64,000 bases of DNA from Rhizobium giardinii bv. giardinii H152 (GCF_000379605.1 NZ_KB902668.1:62001-126000), one strand, 5' to 3'; shown: positions 1 to 9,306, counted from the stretch's first letter. The notes: generated by a model not told the origin, from the letters alone. Translations and numbers: made by a program.

Positions 1-2
1 AT

Positions 3-782
3 ATCGGTGCATTTGTCGTCGACGGCGTCGATATTTCCCCCGGTGCCGCTATTCCCTCGGACGGTGACCGGCGCATCGATCAGGCGCTGCAGGGCTTCTT
101 CTTTACCTGCGGTCCAGATCATATCCGCCATCCGGAACCGGTCGAGGGTTTCGATGACGGGCGAAGGTTTCCGTTGCACGGCTCGCTTTGCGGCACGCCG
201 GTGCGGCGCACGGAAATGCCGGCCCCGGGCGAGCCGCCGGGATGTTTTGCCGAAACCGAAGTTCTGCTCGCCGACGGCGGAACGGCGCTGGTGACACGAC
301 GCTGGGCAATCAGCCGGGACGAAGCAGAAGTCTTGCTGTCGGACCGTGTAACCAATACGGGGGCCAAACCGTTCGCTCCGATGCTGATGTACCACATGAA
401 CATAAGCGGCTCGATGCTCGGGGAGGACACGCATATCGGCGGGACAATGTTCGGCGACGAGCGGCAACCATGGCGGTTCGGAGAGGGCGATAGCGCGCAT
501 TTCTGTCTGCCGGCCGCGAAGACGGCGGATGACGGCTGGGCGCAGGTGAGCCTCGGTCCGTTCGACGCCTTGTCCGGCCGCTCGGTGATTGTCAGGTTTT
601 CGACCGTAACCCTGCCGTTCCTGCAGATGTGGCGATGCCAGCGCGGGACGGCCGACGTCATTAGCATCGAGCCGGTGTCCCACCGGATTGCCAAACGGAC
701 CGATCTTGCTGCTGCGGGTGAAATGCCGATGCTCGCACTGGGCGAAACGGTGGATTATGCACTGGCGTTCCAGATCCGGTGA
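3..782 (+). CDS. DUF4432 / aldose 1-epimerase-like protein (5' end outside window)
   Basis: The frame is open from the first bases to a TGA at 780-782, so about 259 C-terminal residues of a longer protein are present. The sequence has the look of the galactose mutarotase-like beta-sandwich family DUF4432: a 'PLHGSL' stretch near window residue 56, a run around 'MYHMNISGS' near residue 130, and a C-terminal 'SIEPVSHRI'. Family members are assumed to bind or epimerise sugars, but the substrate is unknown. The next gene follows 75 bp downstream on the same strand and looks independent. The assignment rests on remembered family features, so the function is tentative. Confidence 0.7.
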   Translation: MGAFVVDGVDISPGAAIPSDGDRRIDQALQGFFFTCGPDHIRHPEPVEGFDDGRRFPLHGSLCGTPVRRTEMPAPGEPPGCFAETEVLLADGGTALVTRRWAISRDEAEVLLSDRVTNTGAKPFAPMLMYHMNISGSMLGEDTHIGGTMFGDERQPWRFGEGDSAHFCLPAAKTADDGWAQVSLGPFDALSGRSVIVRFSTVTLPFLQMWRCQRGTADVISIEPVSHRIAKRTDLAAAGEMPMLALGETVDYALAFQIR

Positions 783-857
783 AACCGGCTTTCCGATTGA
801 CGCCTTAGGCTGGCGGTCTTACATCAGTCCGGACACCATTTTCAGGAAGGTTTTTCC

Positions 858-1196
858 ATGGACATTCGCCAGATCAACGATGAATATTCGGTCACCGGAC
901 AGATTTCCGTCGAAGACCTCGATACGATCAAGGCGATGGGATTCAAGTCGATTGTCTGCCACCGCCCGGACTTCGAGCAGCCGGATCAGCCGCAGTTCGA
1001 AACCATCGCCGCCCGCGCCAGGGAGCTCGGCCTCGACATCACCCATATCCCGGTCGGCCCGATGGGCGTGACGGCAGATGCGGTGCGCGAGATGGTCGAT
1101 GCGCTGGATACGTTCGAGAGGCCGATGCTCGGCTATTGCCGCTCCGGCGCCCGCTCGACCAATGTGTATCAGCAGACCCAGCACATTCGCGGCTGA
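858..1196 (+). CDS. TIGR01244/DUF442 family phosphatase- or sulfurtransferase-like protein
   Basis: This 112-residue protein has a Cys-X5-Arg loop, 'CRSGARS' (about residues 94-100), typical of the dual-specificity-phosphatase-like DUF442 fold. The same domain occurs at the N terminus of Blh (beta-lactamase hydrolase-like) proteins, where it sits with a persulfide dioxygenase domain. Here it stands alone. The length fits a free-standing DUF442 protein. The start at 858 is the first ATG and gives the family N terminus 'MDIRQIN'. Whether it acts on sulfur or phosphate cannot be told from the sequence. Confidence 0.8.
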   Translation: MDIRQINDEYSVTGQISVEDLDTIKAMGFKSIVCHRPDFEQPDQPQFETIAARARELGLDITHIPVGPMGVTADAVREMVDALDTFERPMLGYCRSGARSTNVYQQTQHIRG

Positions 1197-1253
1197 CGAA
1201 GCCTTGTGAACGGCACGCGTCCTTGCGATCGCACGCCGCTTGCACCTGTGCGG

Positions 1254-2900
1254 CTAGCCGTTTCTGATCTGGCTCAATGTCCGCGTCGGCGTGATCGCCT
1301 CCGGATCGAGCCTGATCTCGATGATCGACGGCTTGCCGCTCCTGCGCGCGCGCTCGAAAGCGCCGGCAAATTCCTGCGTCTTTTCCACGCGCTCGCCATG
1401 TCCGCCAAATGTGCGGGCATAGGCTGCAAAATCCGGATTGGTGAGATCGGTTCCACTCACCCGCCCGGGATATTCCCGCTCCTGATGCATGCGAATCGTG
1501 CCGTAGATGCCGTTGTTGATGACCAGCGTGATGATCGGCAGGTTATAGCGGACGGCGGTTGCGAATTCCTGTCCGTGCATCAGGAAGCAGCCGTCACCGG
1601 CAAAGCAGATCACCTCGCGTTCAGGAAACAGATGTTTTGCCGCGACGGCGGCCGGCAGGCCATAGCCCATCGAGCCCGATGTCGGCGCAGCTTGCGTGTT
1701 GAAGCGGCGGAAGCGGTGGAAGCGATGCAGCCACGTCGCGTAATTGCCGGCACCGTTGGTGAAGATCGCATCCTCGGCCGTGTTCGCCTCGATGTATTGC
1801 ATGATCGGTCCCATCTGCACATCGCCCGGGCCGGTTTCCGGTGGTGTGGACCAGGCCAGGTAAGCCTCATGCATCGCCGTGGTGCGATCGTGCCATGACG
1901 GCGGGGCGGCGGGCTTCAGGTCGTCCAAGGCAGCTGTGAAGTCGGCTGGCGCCGCCGCAATCGCCAGGTCCGGACGGTAGACGCGGCCGAGTTCGCCGGC
2001 GTCTGGATGGACATGCACCAGCGTCTGGCGCGGGTAGGGCACGTCAAGCAACGTATAGCCGGACGATGGCATTTCGGAGAAGCGGCCACCGATCAAAAGC
2101 ACAAGGTCCGCCTCGCGGATTTCCTTGGCGAGCGTCGGATTGATGCCGATGCCGACATCGCCGGCATAGTTCGGATGAAGATGGTCAAACAACATCTGGC
2201 GGCGGAAGGAGCAGCCGACCGGCAGCGTGTACCGTTCCGCAAATGCCTGGAATTGCCGGATGGCCTGTTCGCTCCAGCGCGTACCGCCGAGAATGGCGAT
2301 CGGGCGCGCGGCCTTAGCCAGCAAGCCTTCGAGCGTCTTGATCTGGCCGCTGCCGGGATGACTTTCGACAGGCTGATAGGGTTTGGCGGCCGGCGCCTCG
2401 GTCTTCTGTGTGAGCATGTCCTCCGGCAAGGTAAGTACCACCGGGCCGGGGCGGCCGGAGGTTGCGATGGCGAAGGCGCGGGTGACGAATTCGGGTATGC
2501 GTGCGGGATCGTCGATCTCGCCAACCCATTTGGCGATTTCGGTGAAGGCGCGACGATATTCGACTTCCTGAAAGGCCTCGCGCTCGCGCGCGTCGCGCTG
2601 CACCTGGCCGATGAACAGGATCATAGGGATCGAATCCTGGCGGGAGATATGCAGGCCCGCGGATGCATTCATCGCACCCGGTCCGCGGGTAACCATGCAG
2701 ATGCCCGGTTCGCCGGTAAGACGGCCCCAGGCATCCGCCATCATCGCCGCACCGCCCTCCTGGCGGCAGACCACCACGTCTATGTCGGTATCGTAAAGCG
2801 CATCGAGCACCGCCAGATAGCTTTCGCCCGGAACGCAGGAAATCCGCTGGACGCCATTCGCCTTCAGCGCCTCGACGATCAGTTCCCCGCCTGTCTTCAT
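1254..2900 (-). CDS. Thiamine-diphosphate-binding enzyme, acetolactate synthase large-subunit-like
   Basis: This 548-residue protein has the three-domain layout of the acetohydroxyacid synthase/oxalyl-CoA decarboxylase superfamily. The N-terminal pyrimidine-binding domain carries the catalytic Glu in 'CRQEGGAAMMADAWGR' (about residues 46-61). The C-terminal pyrophosphate domain has the GDG...NN cofactor motif, from 'GDGCFLMHG' to 'VINNGIYG'. The start at 2900 follows a strong GGGAGGAG site; a longer frame reaching 3026 has no ribosome binding site. No acetolactate synthase small subunit is adjacent, so it is probably not the biosynthetic ilvB, and its substrate is unknown. Confidence 0.85.
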   Translation of the reverse strand: MKTGGELIVEALKANGVQRISCVPGESYLAVLDALYDTDIDVVVCRQEGGAAMMADAWGRLTGEPGICMVTRGPGAMNASAGLHISRQDSIPMILFIGQVQRDAREREAFQEVEYRRAFTEIAKWVGEIDDPARIPEFVTRAFAIATSGRPGPVVLTLPEDMLTQKTEAPAAKPYQPVESHPGSGQIKTLEGLLAKAARPIAILGGTRWSEQAIRQFQAFAERYTLPVGCSFRRQMLFDHLHPNYAGDVGIGINPTLAKEIREADLVLLIGGRFSEMPSSGYTLLDVPYPRQTLVHVHPDAGELGRVYRPDLAIAAAPADFTAALDDLKPAAPPSWHDRTTAMHEAYLAWSTPPETGPGDVQMGPIMQYIEANTAEDAIFTNGAGNYATWLHRFHRFRRFNTQAAPTSGSMGYGLPAAVAAKHLFPEREVICFAGDGCFLMHGQEFATAVRYNLPIITLVINNGIYGTIRMHQEREYPGRVSGTDLTNPDFAAYARTFGGHGERVEKTQEFAGAFERARRSGKPSIIEIRLDPEAITPTRTLSQIRNG

Positions 2901-3047
2901 ATCCGCTCCTCCCAAAGCTCGTGAAACATGTTTTGTCAATTTGATCGGTTCCGGACCGGCACCGTCGATCCTGCGGTCAGAGGCCGGACGCGATGAACAT
3001 TGCGCTGACTGTAAATTTTGCCGCAATGTCGGTCATCCACGCCGTCG

Positions 3048-3983
3048 TTATGTCCGCCGCCCCACCACTGTCAGGCACCAGCCGGCAAAATCCCGCATGG
3101 CGCTGTCGCGTTCCGTTTCATTCAGCGTTTCATGGCGCATCGTTGGATAGACCACCATCGTCACGCCCCGAAGGCCCACGGATACCATGCGCCTGGCCAG
3201 CCACTTGATTTCCCGGGCGCCATTGGTAGCGGGATCCTCGCCTCCGCCGACAAGATGGATCGGCAGGTTCTGAGGCAGCCGCCGCAACCGCTCCCGCCTT
3301 GCGCCGCGGAACGTAAGTTCGAAGAGGTCGATCCACAACGAGACACTGGCGTCGAAACCGCAGAGGGGGTCCTCGACATACTTTGCCACTTCCGCGGCAT
3401 CGTGCGACAGCCAGTCGAACGCGGTGCTGGGGTTGGCAATAGACCGGCCCCAGGCGCCGAAGGTCAGTTTCGGTAGAACCCCGCTTGGGACATCCGAGCC
3501 CTTCAGCATCTTTTCGGCACCGAGAATGACCTGCGCGGCGCGGCCGGCAGGACCCGGATTGAAGTTCGAATTCCACACCGCCAGGCCATCATAGAGGCCA
3601 GGATCGGTCTCTGCGGCATTGAGCGCGATCAGTCCGCCCATCGAATGACCGAACAGGATAAGTGGAAGGCCTGGATGATTGGCGGCCGCCATGTCGCGCA
3701 TTGCCCTAACATCGGTCAAGACCTTGTCGATGCCCTGCCGGTGTGCATAGCGACCGAGCGGCGCATCGCCGGCTTTGGTTGCGCCATGGCCGCGATGGTC
3801 GTGCGCATAGACGTGAAAGCCGTGCCCGGCCATGAATTCGGCAAACCGAGCATAGCGGGCGGAATGTTCGGCAAGCCCGTGGCTGATGATCAGCACGCCT
3901 TTTTCCGGCGCAACTGCCGGTGAGCGGCGCCAGGCGAGCGCGGCTCCGCTCGGGCTTTGCAACGTTTCGACCTTGGCAAACAC
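3048..3983 (-). CDS. Alpha/beta hydrolase, serine aminopeptidase S33 / monoacylglycerol lipase-like
   Basis: This 311-residue cytoplasmic hydrolase has the nucleophile elbow 'GHSMGG' (about residues 112-117), an 'SHGLAEHSARY' oxyanion region near residue 34 and 'YAHDHRGHG' near residue 58, which together are characteristic of the monoglyceride lipase/lysophospholipase branch. A late 'MRHETLNE' supplies the catalytic His. The start is a GTG at 3983, preceded by GGGAGG at suitable spacing. It is divergent from the RNase T2 gene at 4175. The likely substrate is an acyl ester, and the exact one is not known. Confidence 0.85.
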   Translation of the reverse strand: MFAKVETLQSPSGAALAWRRSPAVAPEKGVLIISHGLAEHSARYARFAEFMAGHGFHVYAHDHRGHGATKAGDAPLGRYAHRQGIDKVLTDVRAMRDMAAANHPGLPLILFGHSMGGLIALNAAETDPGLYDGLAVWNSNFNPGPAGRAAQVILGAEKMLKGSDVPSGVLPKLTFGAWGRSIANPSTAFDWLSHDAAEVAKYVEDPLCGFDASVSLWIDLFELTFRGARRERLRRLPQNLPIHLVGGGEDPATNGAREIKWLARRMVSVGLRGVTMVVYPTMRHETLNETERDSAMRDFAGWCLTVVGRRT

Positions 3984-4174
3984 GCCAATCCTCCCAGGCG
4001 AAGTTCCAGCACGTCCCCGCTATCAACTTGATTTGTCAGCGAAAGGCAATCTCTGCTTGGTGCTCGTTTCGCATCAGGTCAGGAAAGTTCGGGCGGATAT
4101 AGATTCAGGGTTGCATTTTTCCCGTTTTAGTCACTAAATGATCATGTTTTGTTCTTGTTTTTGGAGGGCTTTCG

Positions 4175-4930
4175 ATGCAGGGGAATATCTTTATGCGCTT
4201 TCTCAGCCGTGCGGGACTTGCCGTGCTGGCGGTCATGATAGCATTTCCGGTGCTTGCCGATGACAAGGAGGCGCCGAGCGGAAAAACGCAATATATTCTC
4301 GCCGTCAGCTGGCAGCCGGGTTTCTGCGAGACGCGGCCGAAGCGCAAGGAATGCGTCGGGCTGACGGCCGAACGCCACGATGCGACGCATTTCTCCCTGC
4401 ATGGTCTCTGGCCGATGAAGAAGAGTTATTGCGGTGTCGCGGCAGATATTCGGGCGCGCGACAGGAAAGGTGACTGGCTGGAGCTGCCGCAACTGGCGAT
4501 GGCTGAGGAAACGCAGGCGAAACTTTTGATCGCCATGCCGGGAACGCAATCGGGCCTCGACCGGCATCAATGGCTGCGCAGCGGCACCTGCCAGGGCGGC
4601 ACGGCGCAGGACTATTTCGCCATGCAACTGCGTCTTCTCGACGAACTCAACGGCTCGGCGGTGCGAACCCTGTTCACCGCTCGCCTCGGACAAGAGGTGA
4701 CGGAAGGCGAGATCAAGCAGGCCTTCGACACGAGTTTCGGCAAGGGGGCCGGCGAACGCGTGCGGATGCGCTGCCAGAAGGCGGGTGATCGAAGTGTGAT
4801 CACCGGATTGACGATCGGGCTTTCCGGCGATGTCTCGGCCGGTGCTGGCCTGTCGCCTCTGATCCTGGCTGCCGCCGATACCGATTTTAAATGCGGCAGG
4901 GGGATCGTTGACGCCGCCGGCGTTCAATGA
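4175..4930 (+). CDS. Ribonuclease T2 family protein, secreted, with degenerate second active-site motif
   Basis: This 251-residue protein has a signal peptide (charged start, hydrophobic stretch to 'FPVLADD', cleavage near residue 28), so it should be periplasmic. The first catalytic motif, 'HGLWP', is intact (His at residue 76). The second motif reads 'HQWLRSGTC' (residues 131-139), where the family normally has a form like HEWxKHGTC: the catalytic Glu is Gln, the Lys is Arg and the second catalytic His is Ser. The start ATG has GGAGG 8 bp upstream. By sequence it belongs to the family, but it may bind RNA without cleaving it, or cleave poorly. Confidence 0.85.
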   Translation: MQGNIFMRFLSRAGLAVLAVMIAFPVLADDKEAPSGKTQYILAVSWQPGFCETRPKRKECVGLTAERHDATHFSLHGLWPMKKSYCGVAADIRARDRKGDWLELPQLAMAEETQAKLLIAMPGTQSGLDRHQWLRSGTCQGGTAQDYFAMQLRLLDELNGSAVRTLFTARLGQEVTEGEIKQAFDTSFGKGAGERVRMRCQKAGDRSVITGLTIGLSGDVSAGAGLSPLILAAADTDFKCGRGIVDAAGVQ

Positions 4931-5022
4931 ATGGCTGAGGCAAAGCCTGTTTCTTCATTGCTCCGCCGGGATAATTCGCCTACATAGCGGGCAAAATCCC
5001 ATTCCGTCGGAGCAGTCTCTAT

Positions 5023-6672
5023 ATGGCACGTCAATTCATCTATCATATGTCCGGGCTGAATAAGTCCTACGGCACCAAGAAGGTGCTGGAGAACGTCAAT
5101 CTGTCGTTCTACCCGGATGCCAAGATCGGTATCCTCGGCCCGAACGGCGCCGGTAAGTCGACCGTGCTGCGCATCATGGCCGGCCTCGACAAGGAATTTA
5201 CCGGCGAAGCCTGGGTCGCCGAAGGCGCCACCGTCGGCTACCTGGCACAGGAGCCGCAGCTCGACCCAACCAAGACGGCGATGGAAAACGTCATGGAAGG
5301 CGTTGCCGACAAGACGGCCATCCTCGAGCGCTACAACGAACTGATGATGAACTATTCCGACGAGACCGCGGAAGAGGGCGCCAAGCTCCAGGACATCATC
5401 GATGGCCAGAACCTCTGGGATCTGGAAAGCCAGGTCGAAATGGCCATGGACGCGCTGCGCTGCCCGCCCGGCGATGCCGACGTGACGAGCCTTTCGGGTG
5501 GTGAGCGCCGCCGCCTGGCGCTCTGCAAGCTGCTGCTGTCGAAGCCGGACCTGCTTCTGCTCGACGAACCGACCAACCATCTGGACGCCGAAACCATTGC
5601 CTGGCTGGAAAATCATCTGCGCCAGTATCCGGGCGCCGTGATGATGATCACCCACGACCGCTACTTCCTCGACAACGTCACGGGCTGGATCCTCGAACTC
5701 GACCGCGGCCGCAGCATTCCCTACGAAGGCAACTACTCGGCCTACCTGCTCGCCAAGGCCAAGCGCATGGCCCAGGAAAACCGCGAAGAAGCATCCCGCC
5801 AGAAGGCGATCAGCCGCGAGCAGGAATGGATCGCTTCCAGCCCGAAAGCCCGTCAGGCCAAATCAAAGGCGCGTATCAAGGCCTATGACGAACTGGTCGA
5901 TGCCGCCGATAAGATGCGTCTCGGCGATGCGCAGATCATCATTCCGATCGGTGAACGTCTTGGTCAGGTCGTCATTGAAGCGGAGAACATCACCAAGGGT
6001 TACGGCGATCGCGTGCTGATCGACAACCTGTCGATCAAGTTGCCGCCGGGTGGCATCGTCGGTGTCATCGGACCGAACGGCGCTGGCAAGACGACCCTGT
6101 TCCGGATGATCACCGGTCAGGAGAAGCCGGATAGCGGCACCTTCCGCATCGGCGATTCCGTGAAGCTCGGCTATGTCGACCAGAGCCGCGATGCGCTGGA
6201 TGGCAACAAGACCGTCTGGGAAGAAATTTCCGGCGGCGCCGAAGTCATCAAGCTCGGCAAGCTCGAAATGAACTCGCGCGCCTATTGCGGCGCCTTCAAC
6301 TTCAAGGGCACGGACCAGCAGCAGAAGGTCGGCAACCTCTCAGGCGGTCAGCGCAACCGCGTTCACCTGGCCAAGATGCTGAAGGCCGGCGGCAACGTCC
6401 TGTTGCTCGACGAACCGACCAACGATCTCGACACCGAGACACTGGCGGCGCTGGAAATCGCGCTGGAAAATTTTGCCGGCTGCGCCGTGATCATCAGCCA
6501 CGACCGCATGTTCCTCGACCGTCTTGCCACGCATATCCTCGCCTTCGAGGGCGATAGCCATGTCGAATGGTTCGAAGGCAACTTCGAGGATTACGAGAAG
6601 GACAAGATCCGCCGCCTCGGCCCGGAATCGGTCAATCCGAGCCGCGTCAGCTACAAGCGTCTGACCCGGTAG
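5023..6672 (+). CDS. ettA: Energy-dependent translational throttle protein EttA (ABC-F ATPase)
   Basis: This 549-residue ABC-F protein has two ATPase domains and no membrane segments. Domain 1 has Walker A 'GPNGAGKST' (residues ~39-47), signature '[13 protein letters not shown]' and Walker B '[10 protein letters not shown]'. Domain 2 has Walker A 'GPNGAGKTT', signature '[13 protein letters not shown]' and '[11 protein letters not shown]'. The inter-domain linker is rich in Arg/Lys ('[15 protein letters not shown]'), as in EttA. Members bind the ribosomal E site and gate the first peptide bond according to ADP/ATP ratio. It stands as a single gene, with a Rho-independent terminator directly downstream. 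Confidence 0.95.
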   Translation: MARQFIYHMSGLNKSYGTKKVLENVNLSFYPDAKIGILGPNGAGKSTVLRIMAGLDKEFTGEAWVAEGATVGYLAQEPQLDPTKTAMENVMEGVADKTAILERYNELMMNYSDETAEEGAKLQDIIDGQNLWDLESQVEMAMDALRCPPGDADVTSLSGGERRRLALCKLLLSKPDLLLLDEPTNHLDAETIAWLENHLRQYPGAVMMITHDRYFLDNVTGWILELDRGRSIPYEGNYSAYLLAKAKRMAQENREEASRQKAISREQEWIASSPKARQAKSKARIKAYDELVDAADKMRLGDAQIIIPIGERLGQVVIEAENITKGYGDRVLIDNLSIKLPPGGIVGVIGPNGAGKTTLFRMITGQEKPDSGTFRIGDSVKLGYVDQSRDALDGNKTVWEEISGGAEVIKLGKLEMNSRAYCGAFNFKGTDQQQKVGNLSGGQRNRVHLAKMLKAGGNVLLLDEPTNDLDTETLAALEIALENFAGCAVIISHDRMFLDRLATHILAFEGDSHVEWFEGNFEDYEKDKIRRLGPESVNPSRVSYKRLTR

Positions 6673-6721
6673 GGACAAGCCCACGCGCCGCCTTTTCGGC
6701 GTGTTCGGATATGTGAACCGG

Positions 6722-6747
6722 AAGGCGGCTGCATTTGGCCGCCTTTT
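6722..6747 (+). terminator. Rho-independent terminator of ettA
   Basis: An 8-bp perfect stem (AAGGCGGC paired with GCCGCCTT) with an 8-nt loop is followed by a short T run, about 50 bp after the ettA stop. Confidence 0.8.
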
Positions 6748-6804
6748 CCATTTGTGGACGTTGCGGCATTGCGCCACATTTCATCTTGCGGCACCTGCGA
6801 AAAT

Positions 6805-6826
6805 CACATAAACATATCTTTATGTG
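6805..6826. promoter_or_regulatory. Perfect inverted repeat, likely operator of the ArsR-methyltransferase/metF operon
   Basis: CACATAAA and TTTATGTG form 8-bp perfect arms around a 6-nt centre (CATATC). The repeat lies 15 bp before the chosen start of the ArsR-family gene. It is AT-rich against a GC-rich background, and both the size and the symmetry fit a dimeric ArsR-type winged-helix regulator. Autoregulation by the downstream protein is an inference. Confidence 0.7.
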
Positions 6827-6841
6827 TTGATGAGGGTCGCA

Positions 6842-7870
6842 ATGGCGAGAGAGCAAGGGCTTGGACTGGACGCGTTGGTGGACGTCCTCAAGGCGGCGGG
6901 AGAGCCGACGCGGATGCGTCTGCTCGCCTTGCTGGCTGCCGGCGACCTGACCGTCACCGATCTTACCGAAATTCTCGGACAATCGCAGCCCCGAATTTCC
7001 CGCCACCTGAAACTGCTCGCAGAAGTGGCGCTGATCGATCGCTACCAGGAAGGTGCCTGGGCCTATTTCCGCCTAAAAGGCGAGGGGGCGGGGGTCGCCC
7101 TGGTGCGCGATCTCCTGGCCGCTTCCAGCGTCTCTGATGCGGTGTTGACGCGCGACGCTGAGCGGCTGGCGGCATTGAAGCAGGCGCGCTCGGAGAAGGC
7201 GCAGGCCTATTTCAGCCGCAATGCCGCCGAATGGGACGAATTGCGCCGCCTGCATGTCAGCGAGGCGGATGTCGAGGCGGCGCTGAAAAAGGTCGTCGGC
7301 ACTGAACCGGTTGATGGGCTGCTCGATCTCGGCACCGGCACGGGGCGCATTCTGCAACTGTTCGAAGGCCTCTACCGGCGCGGCGTCGGCGTCGATGCCA
7401 GCCGCGACATGCTGGCCGTTGCCCGCGCCAATCTGGATCGGGCCGGCATCACCAAGGCTTCCATCCGGCATGGTGATATCTTCAACCTGCCGCTGGACGG
7501 GCGCCAGTTCGACCTGGTCACAATTCATCAGGTTTTGCACTTTCTGCAGCAGCCGGAAGCGGCGATCGCCGAGGCCGCCCGCATGCTGTCGCCCGGCGGC
7601 CGGCTGGCGATCATTGATCTCGCCCCGCACGCGCTAGAATATCTGCGCGACGACCATGCCCATATGCGCCTGGGCTTTTCGCGCCAGACCATGGCGGAAT
7701 GGCTGGAGAAGGCCGGGCTCAGTGTCGAAGAGGTCGTCGATCTAGCCCCGGAAAAGGACCGCGACCGCCAGTTGACCGTGACCATATGGCTAGCCCGCGA
7801 CCAGCGGCAGACCACCGTCGCGGATTTATCCGAGGGCGGCAAAGCCCTAGCCTATGCCGGGAGACCATGA
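6842..7870 (+). CDS. ArsR-family transcriptional regulator fused to a SAM-dependent methyltransferase
   Basis: This 342-residue two-domain protein has an N-terminal ArsR winged helix (about residues 10-90, recognition region 'LGQSQPRISRHLKLL') without the metal-binding ELxCxC motif. It is followed by a class I methyltransferase domain with SAM motif I 'LLDLGTGTGRIL' (near residue 157). The ATG at 6842 is chosen because GAGGG lies 5 bp upstream; a GTG at 6824 would fall inside the operator. metF begins immediately downstream, which points to control of methionine/SAM-cycle genes, as for SahR-type regulators. Effector identity (SAH or SAM) is inferred. Confidence 0.88.
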   Translation: MAREQGLGLDALVDVLKAAGEPTRMRLLALLAAGDLTVTDLTEILGQSQPRISRHLKLLAEVALIDRYQEGAWAYFRLKGEGAGVALVRDLLAASSVSDAVLTRDAERLAALKQARSEKAQAYFSRNAAEWDELRRLHVSEADVEAALKKVVGTEPVDGLLDLGTGTGRILQLFEGLYRRGVGVDASRDMLAVARANLDRAGITKASIRHGDIFNLPLDGRQFDLVTIHQVLHFLQQPEAAIAEAARMLSPGGRLAIIDLAPHALEYLRDDHAHMRLGFSRQTMAEWLEKAGLSVEEVVDLAPEKDRDRQLTVTIWLARDQRQTTVADLSEGGKALAYAGRP

Positions 7871-7871
7871 C

Positions 7872-8798
7872 ATGCCGATACACACCCTTTACCCGGCCGA
7901 ACGCGGCAATCTGAGGCTCTCCTTCGAATATTTCCCCCCCAAGAATGACGAGATGGAAACGCAGTTGTTCCAGACCGTCGAGAATCTCGCTGCCTTCAAT
8001 CCGGCATTCGTGACGATGACCTATGGCGCCGGCGGCTCCACAAAGGCGCGTTCCCTGACGGCCGTGCGGCGGATGATCCACGAGGCCGGCTTTCCGAACA
8101 CGGCCGCCCATCTGACCTGTGTCGGCGCCGCCAAGGATGACGTCGATGCGATCGTCAGCGAGTTCATCGACGGTGGGGTTCGGCATTTCGTCGCCCTGCG
8201 CGGTGATCCCCAGGGCGGGATCGGCGCTCGCTACGAGCCCTTTCCCGGTGGTTACGAAAACGCGGCCGCGCTGGTCGCGGCGATCCGGGGCAGAGGCGAC
8301 TTCGAGATTTCCGTGTCCGCTTATCCGGAAAAGCATCCCGAAAGCCCGGACGTCGCCACCGATATCGATATGCTGAAGCGCAAGGTCGACAGCGGCGCAA
8401 CCCGCGCACTGACCCAGTTCTTCTTCGACAACAATGATTTCGAGCGCTATCTCGAACGCGTGCGGCGCGCCGGTATTACCATCCCCGTCGTTCCGGGCAT
8501 CCTGCCGATCAACAATCTGACGCAGGTCAGCAAGTTTGCCGGGCTGTGCGGTGCGCGGATTCCCGAGGTCGTTGTCGCCCGCTTGGCCCATCTCGACGAG
8601 AGCCCGGAGGAGCGCTTCAAGGAAGCAACCCATATTGCTGCCGAGCAGATCGTCGATCTCGCCCGTCGTGGTGTCCGCGATTTCCATGTCTATACCATGA
8701 ACCGGTCGCCGCTCGTCGCTGCGGTTTGCGATCTCGTCGGGTTTGAGCGGGCCGCGCCGGCTGCGGCCGCGTCCCGCGCAGCGGGTGCTGCAGCGTAG
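7872..8798 (+). CDS. metF: 5,10-methylenetetrahydrofolate reductase
   Basis: This 308-residue TIM-barrel flavoprotein reduces methylene-THF to methyl-THF for methionine synthesis. Family signatures are 'LRLSFEYFPPKNDEME' at the N terminus with the catalytic Glu, 'VTMTYGAGGSTKARS', 'HFVALRGDPQGG', 'SVSAYPEKHPES' and 'TRALTQFFFDNNDFERYLERVR'. The ATG at 7872 is preceded by GGGAG at good spacing and lies 1 bp after the regulator stop, so the two genes are co-transcribed. A strong terminator follows at 8827. Confidence 0.95.
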   Translation: MPIHTLYPAERGNLRLSFEYFPPKNDEMETQLFQTVENLAAFNPAFVTMTYGAGGSTKARSLTAVRRMIHEAGFPNTAAHLTCVGAAKDDVDAIVSEFIDGGVRHFVALRGDPQGGIGARYEPFPGGYENAAALVAAIRGRGDFEISVSAYPEKHPESPDVATDIDMLKRKVDSGATRALTQFFFDNNDFERYLERVRRAGITIPVVPGILPINNLTQVSKFAGLCGARIPEVVVARLAHLDESPEERFKEATHIAAEQIVDLARRGVRDFHVYTMNRSPLVAAVCDLVGFERAAPAAAASRAAGAAA

Positions 8799-8826
8799 GC
8801 GGATTGCATCGGCATCCGGACAGAAA

Positions 8827-8860
8827 AAAGCCCTTGAGACCGGAGGGTTTCAAGGGCTTT
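8827..8860 (+). terminator. Rho-independent terminator after metF (usable in both directions)
   Basis: A 15-bp stem (AAAGCCCTTGAGACC with GGTTTCAAGGGCTTT, one G-T wobble) has a GGAG loop. It has an A run before and a T run after, so it can also end minus-strand transcripts such as that of the small peptide gene at 8970-9047. Confidence 0.85.
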
Positions 8861-8969
8861 GTCGTCTGGCAGCGTTGCTTTGCCGTGCTCGGTGGAGCGA
8901 TTAGCATGCTGCAATTGGTTTACGGTATTATAGTCCTTCTTTACCGATTGGACTGTTCGCCTGACGTTT

Positions 8970-9047
8970 TCAGATGAAAAGCATGGTTGCTACGAAAACG
9001 AACGCTGCACTTATCATGAGGACATTCAAAGAATGTGTAATTCCCAT
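8970..9047 (-). CDS. 25-residue single-pass membrane peptide
   Basis: ATG at 9047 follows an ideal AAGGAGGG site (9053-9060) with a 5-bp spacer. The frame encodes 25 residues starting 'MGITHSLNVLM', with a continuous hydrophobic stretch 'ISAAFVFVATMLFI' to the TGA, so one transmembrane helix fills the C-terminal half. It is transcribed toward the shared terminator at 8827-8860, about 110 bp beyond the stop. The perfect ribosome binding site, the hydrophobic pattern and the terminator support a real gene. It is far too short for standard gene callers, and its function is unknown. Confidence 0.65.
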   Translation of the reverse strand: MGITHSLNVLMISAAFVFVATMLFI

Positions 9048-9306
9048 AACCGGCCCTCCTTGCGTTAACGCACGAAACATAGGGTGAAAATGTCACGGGT
9101 GAAAGAAAAAGTTATGCTGCGGTGCGGTACCTAGTGCTTAAAAAACCGTTATGCACAAGGTTAAGCCGCTGAATAACAACGATTTTAGACGTCGCCACAT
9201 TTTTTTCACAATGTCTTCGATTTGGTTAATGTAACGCACTGAAATGCGCTGTGAGTGACCGAAAAGAGACATTTCCGCTCGGCACGAACGCCGAATCCGG
9301 TCCTTT

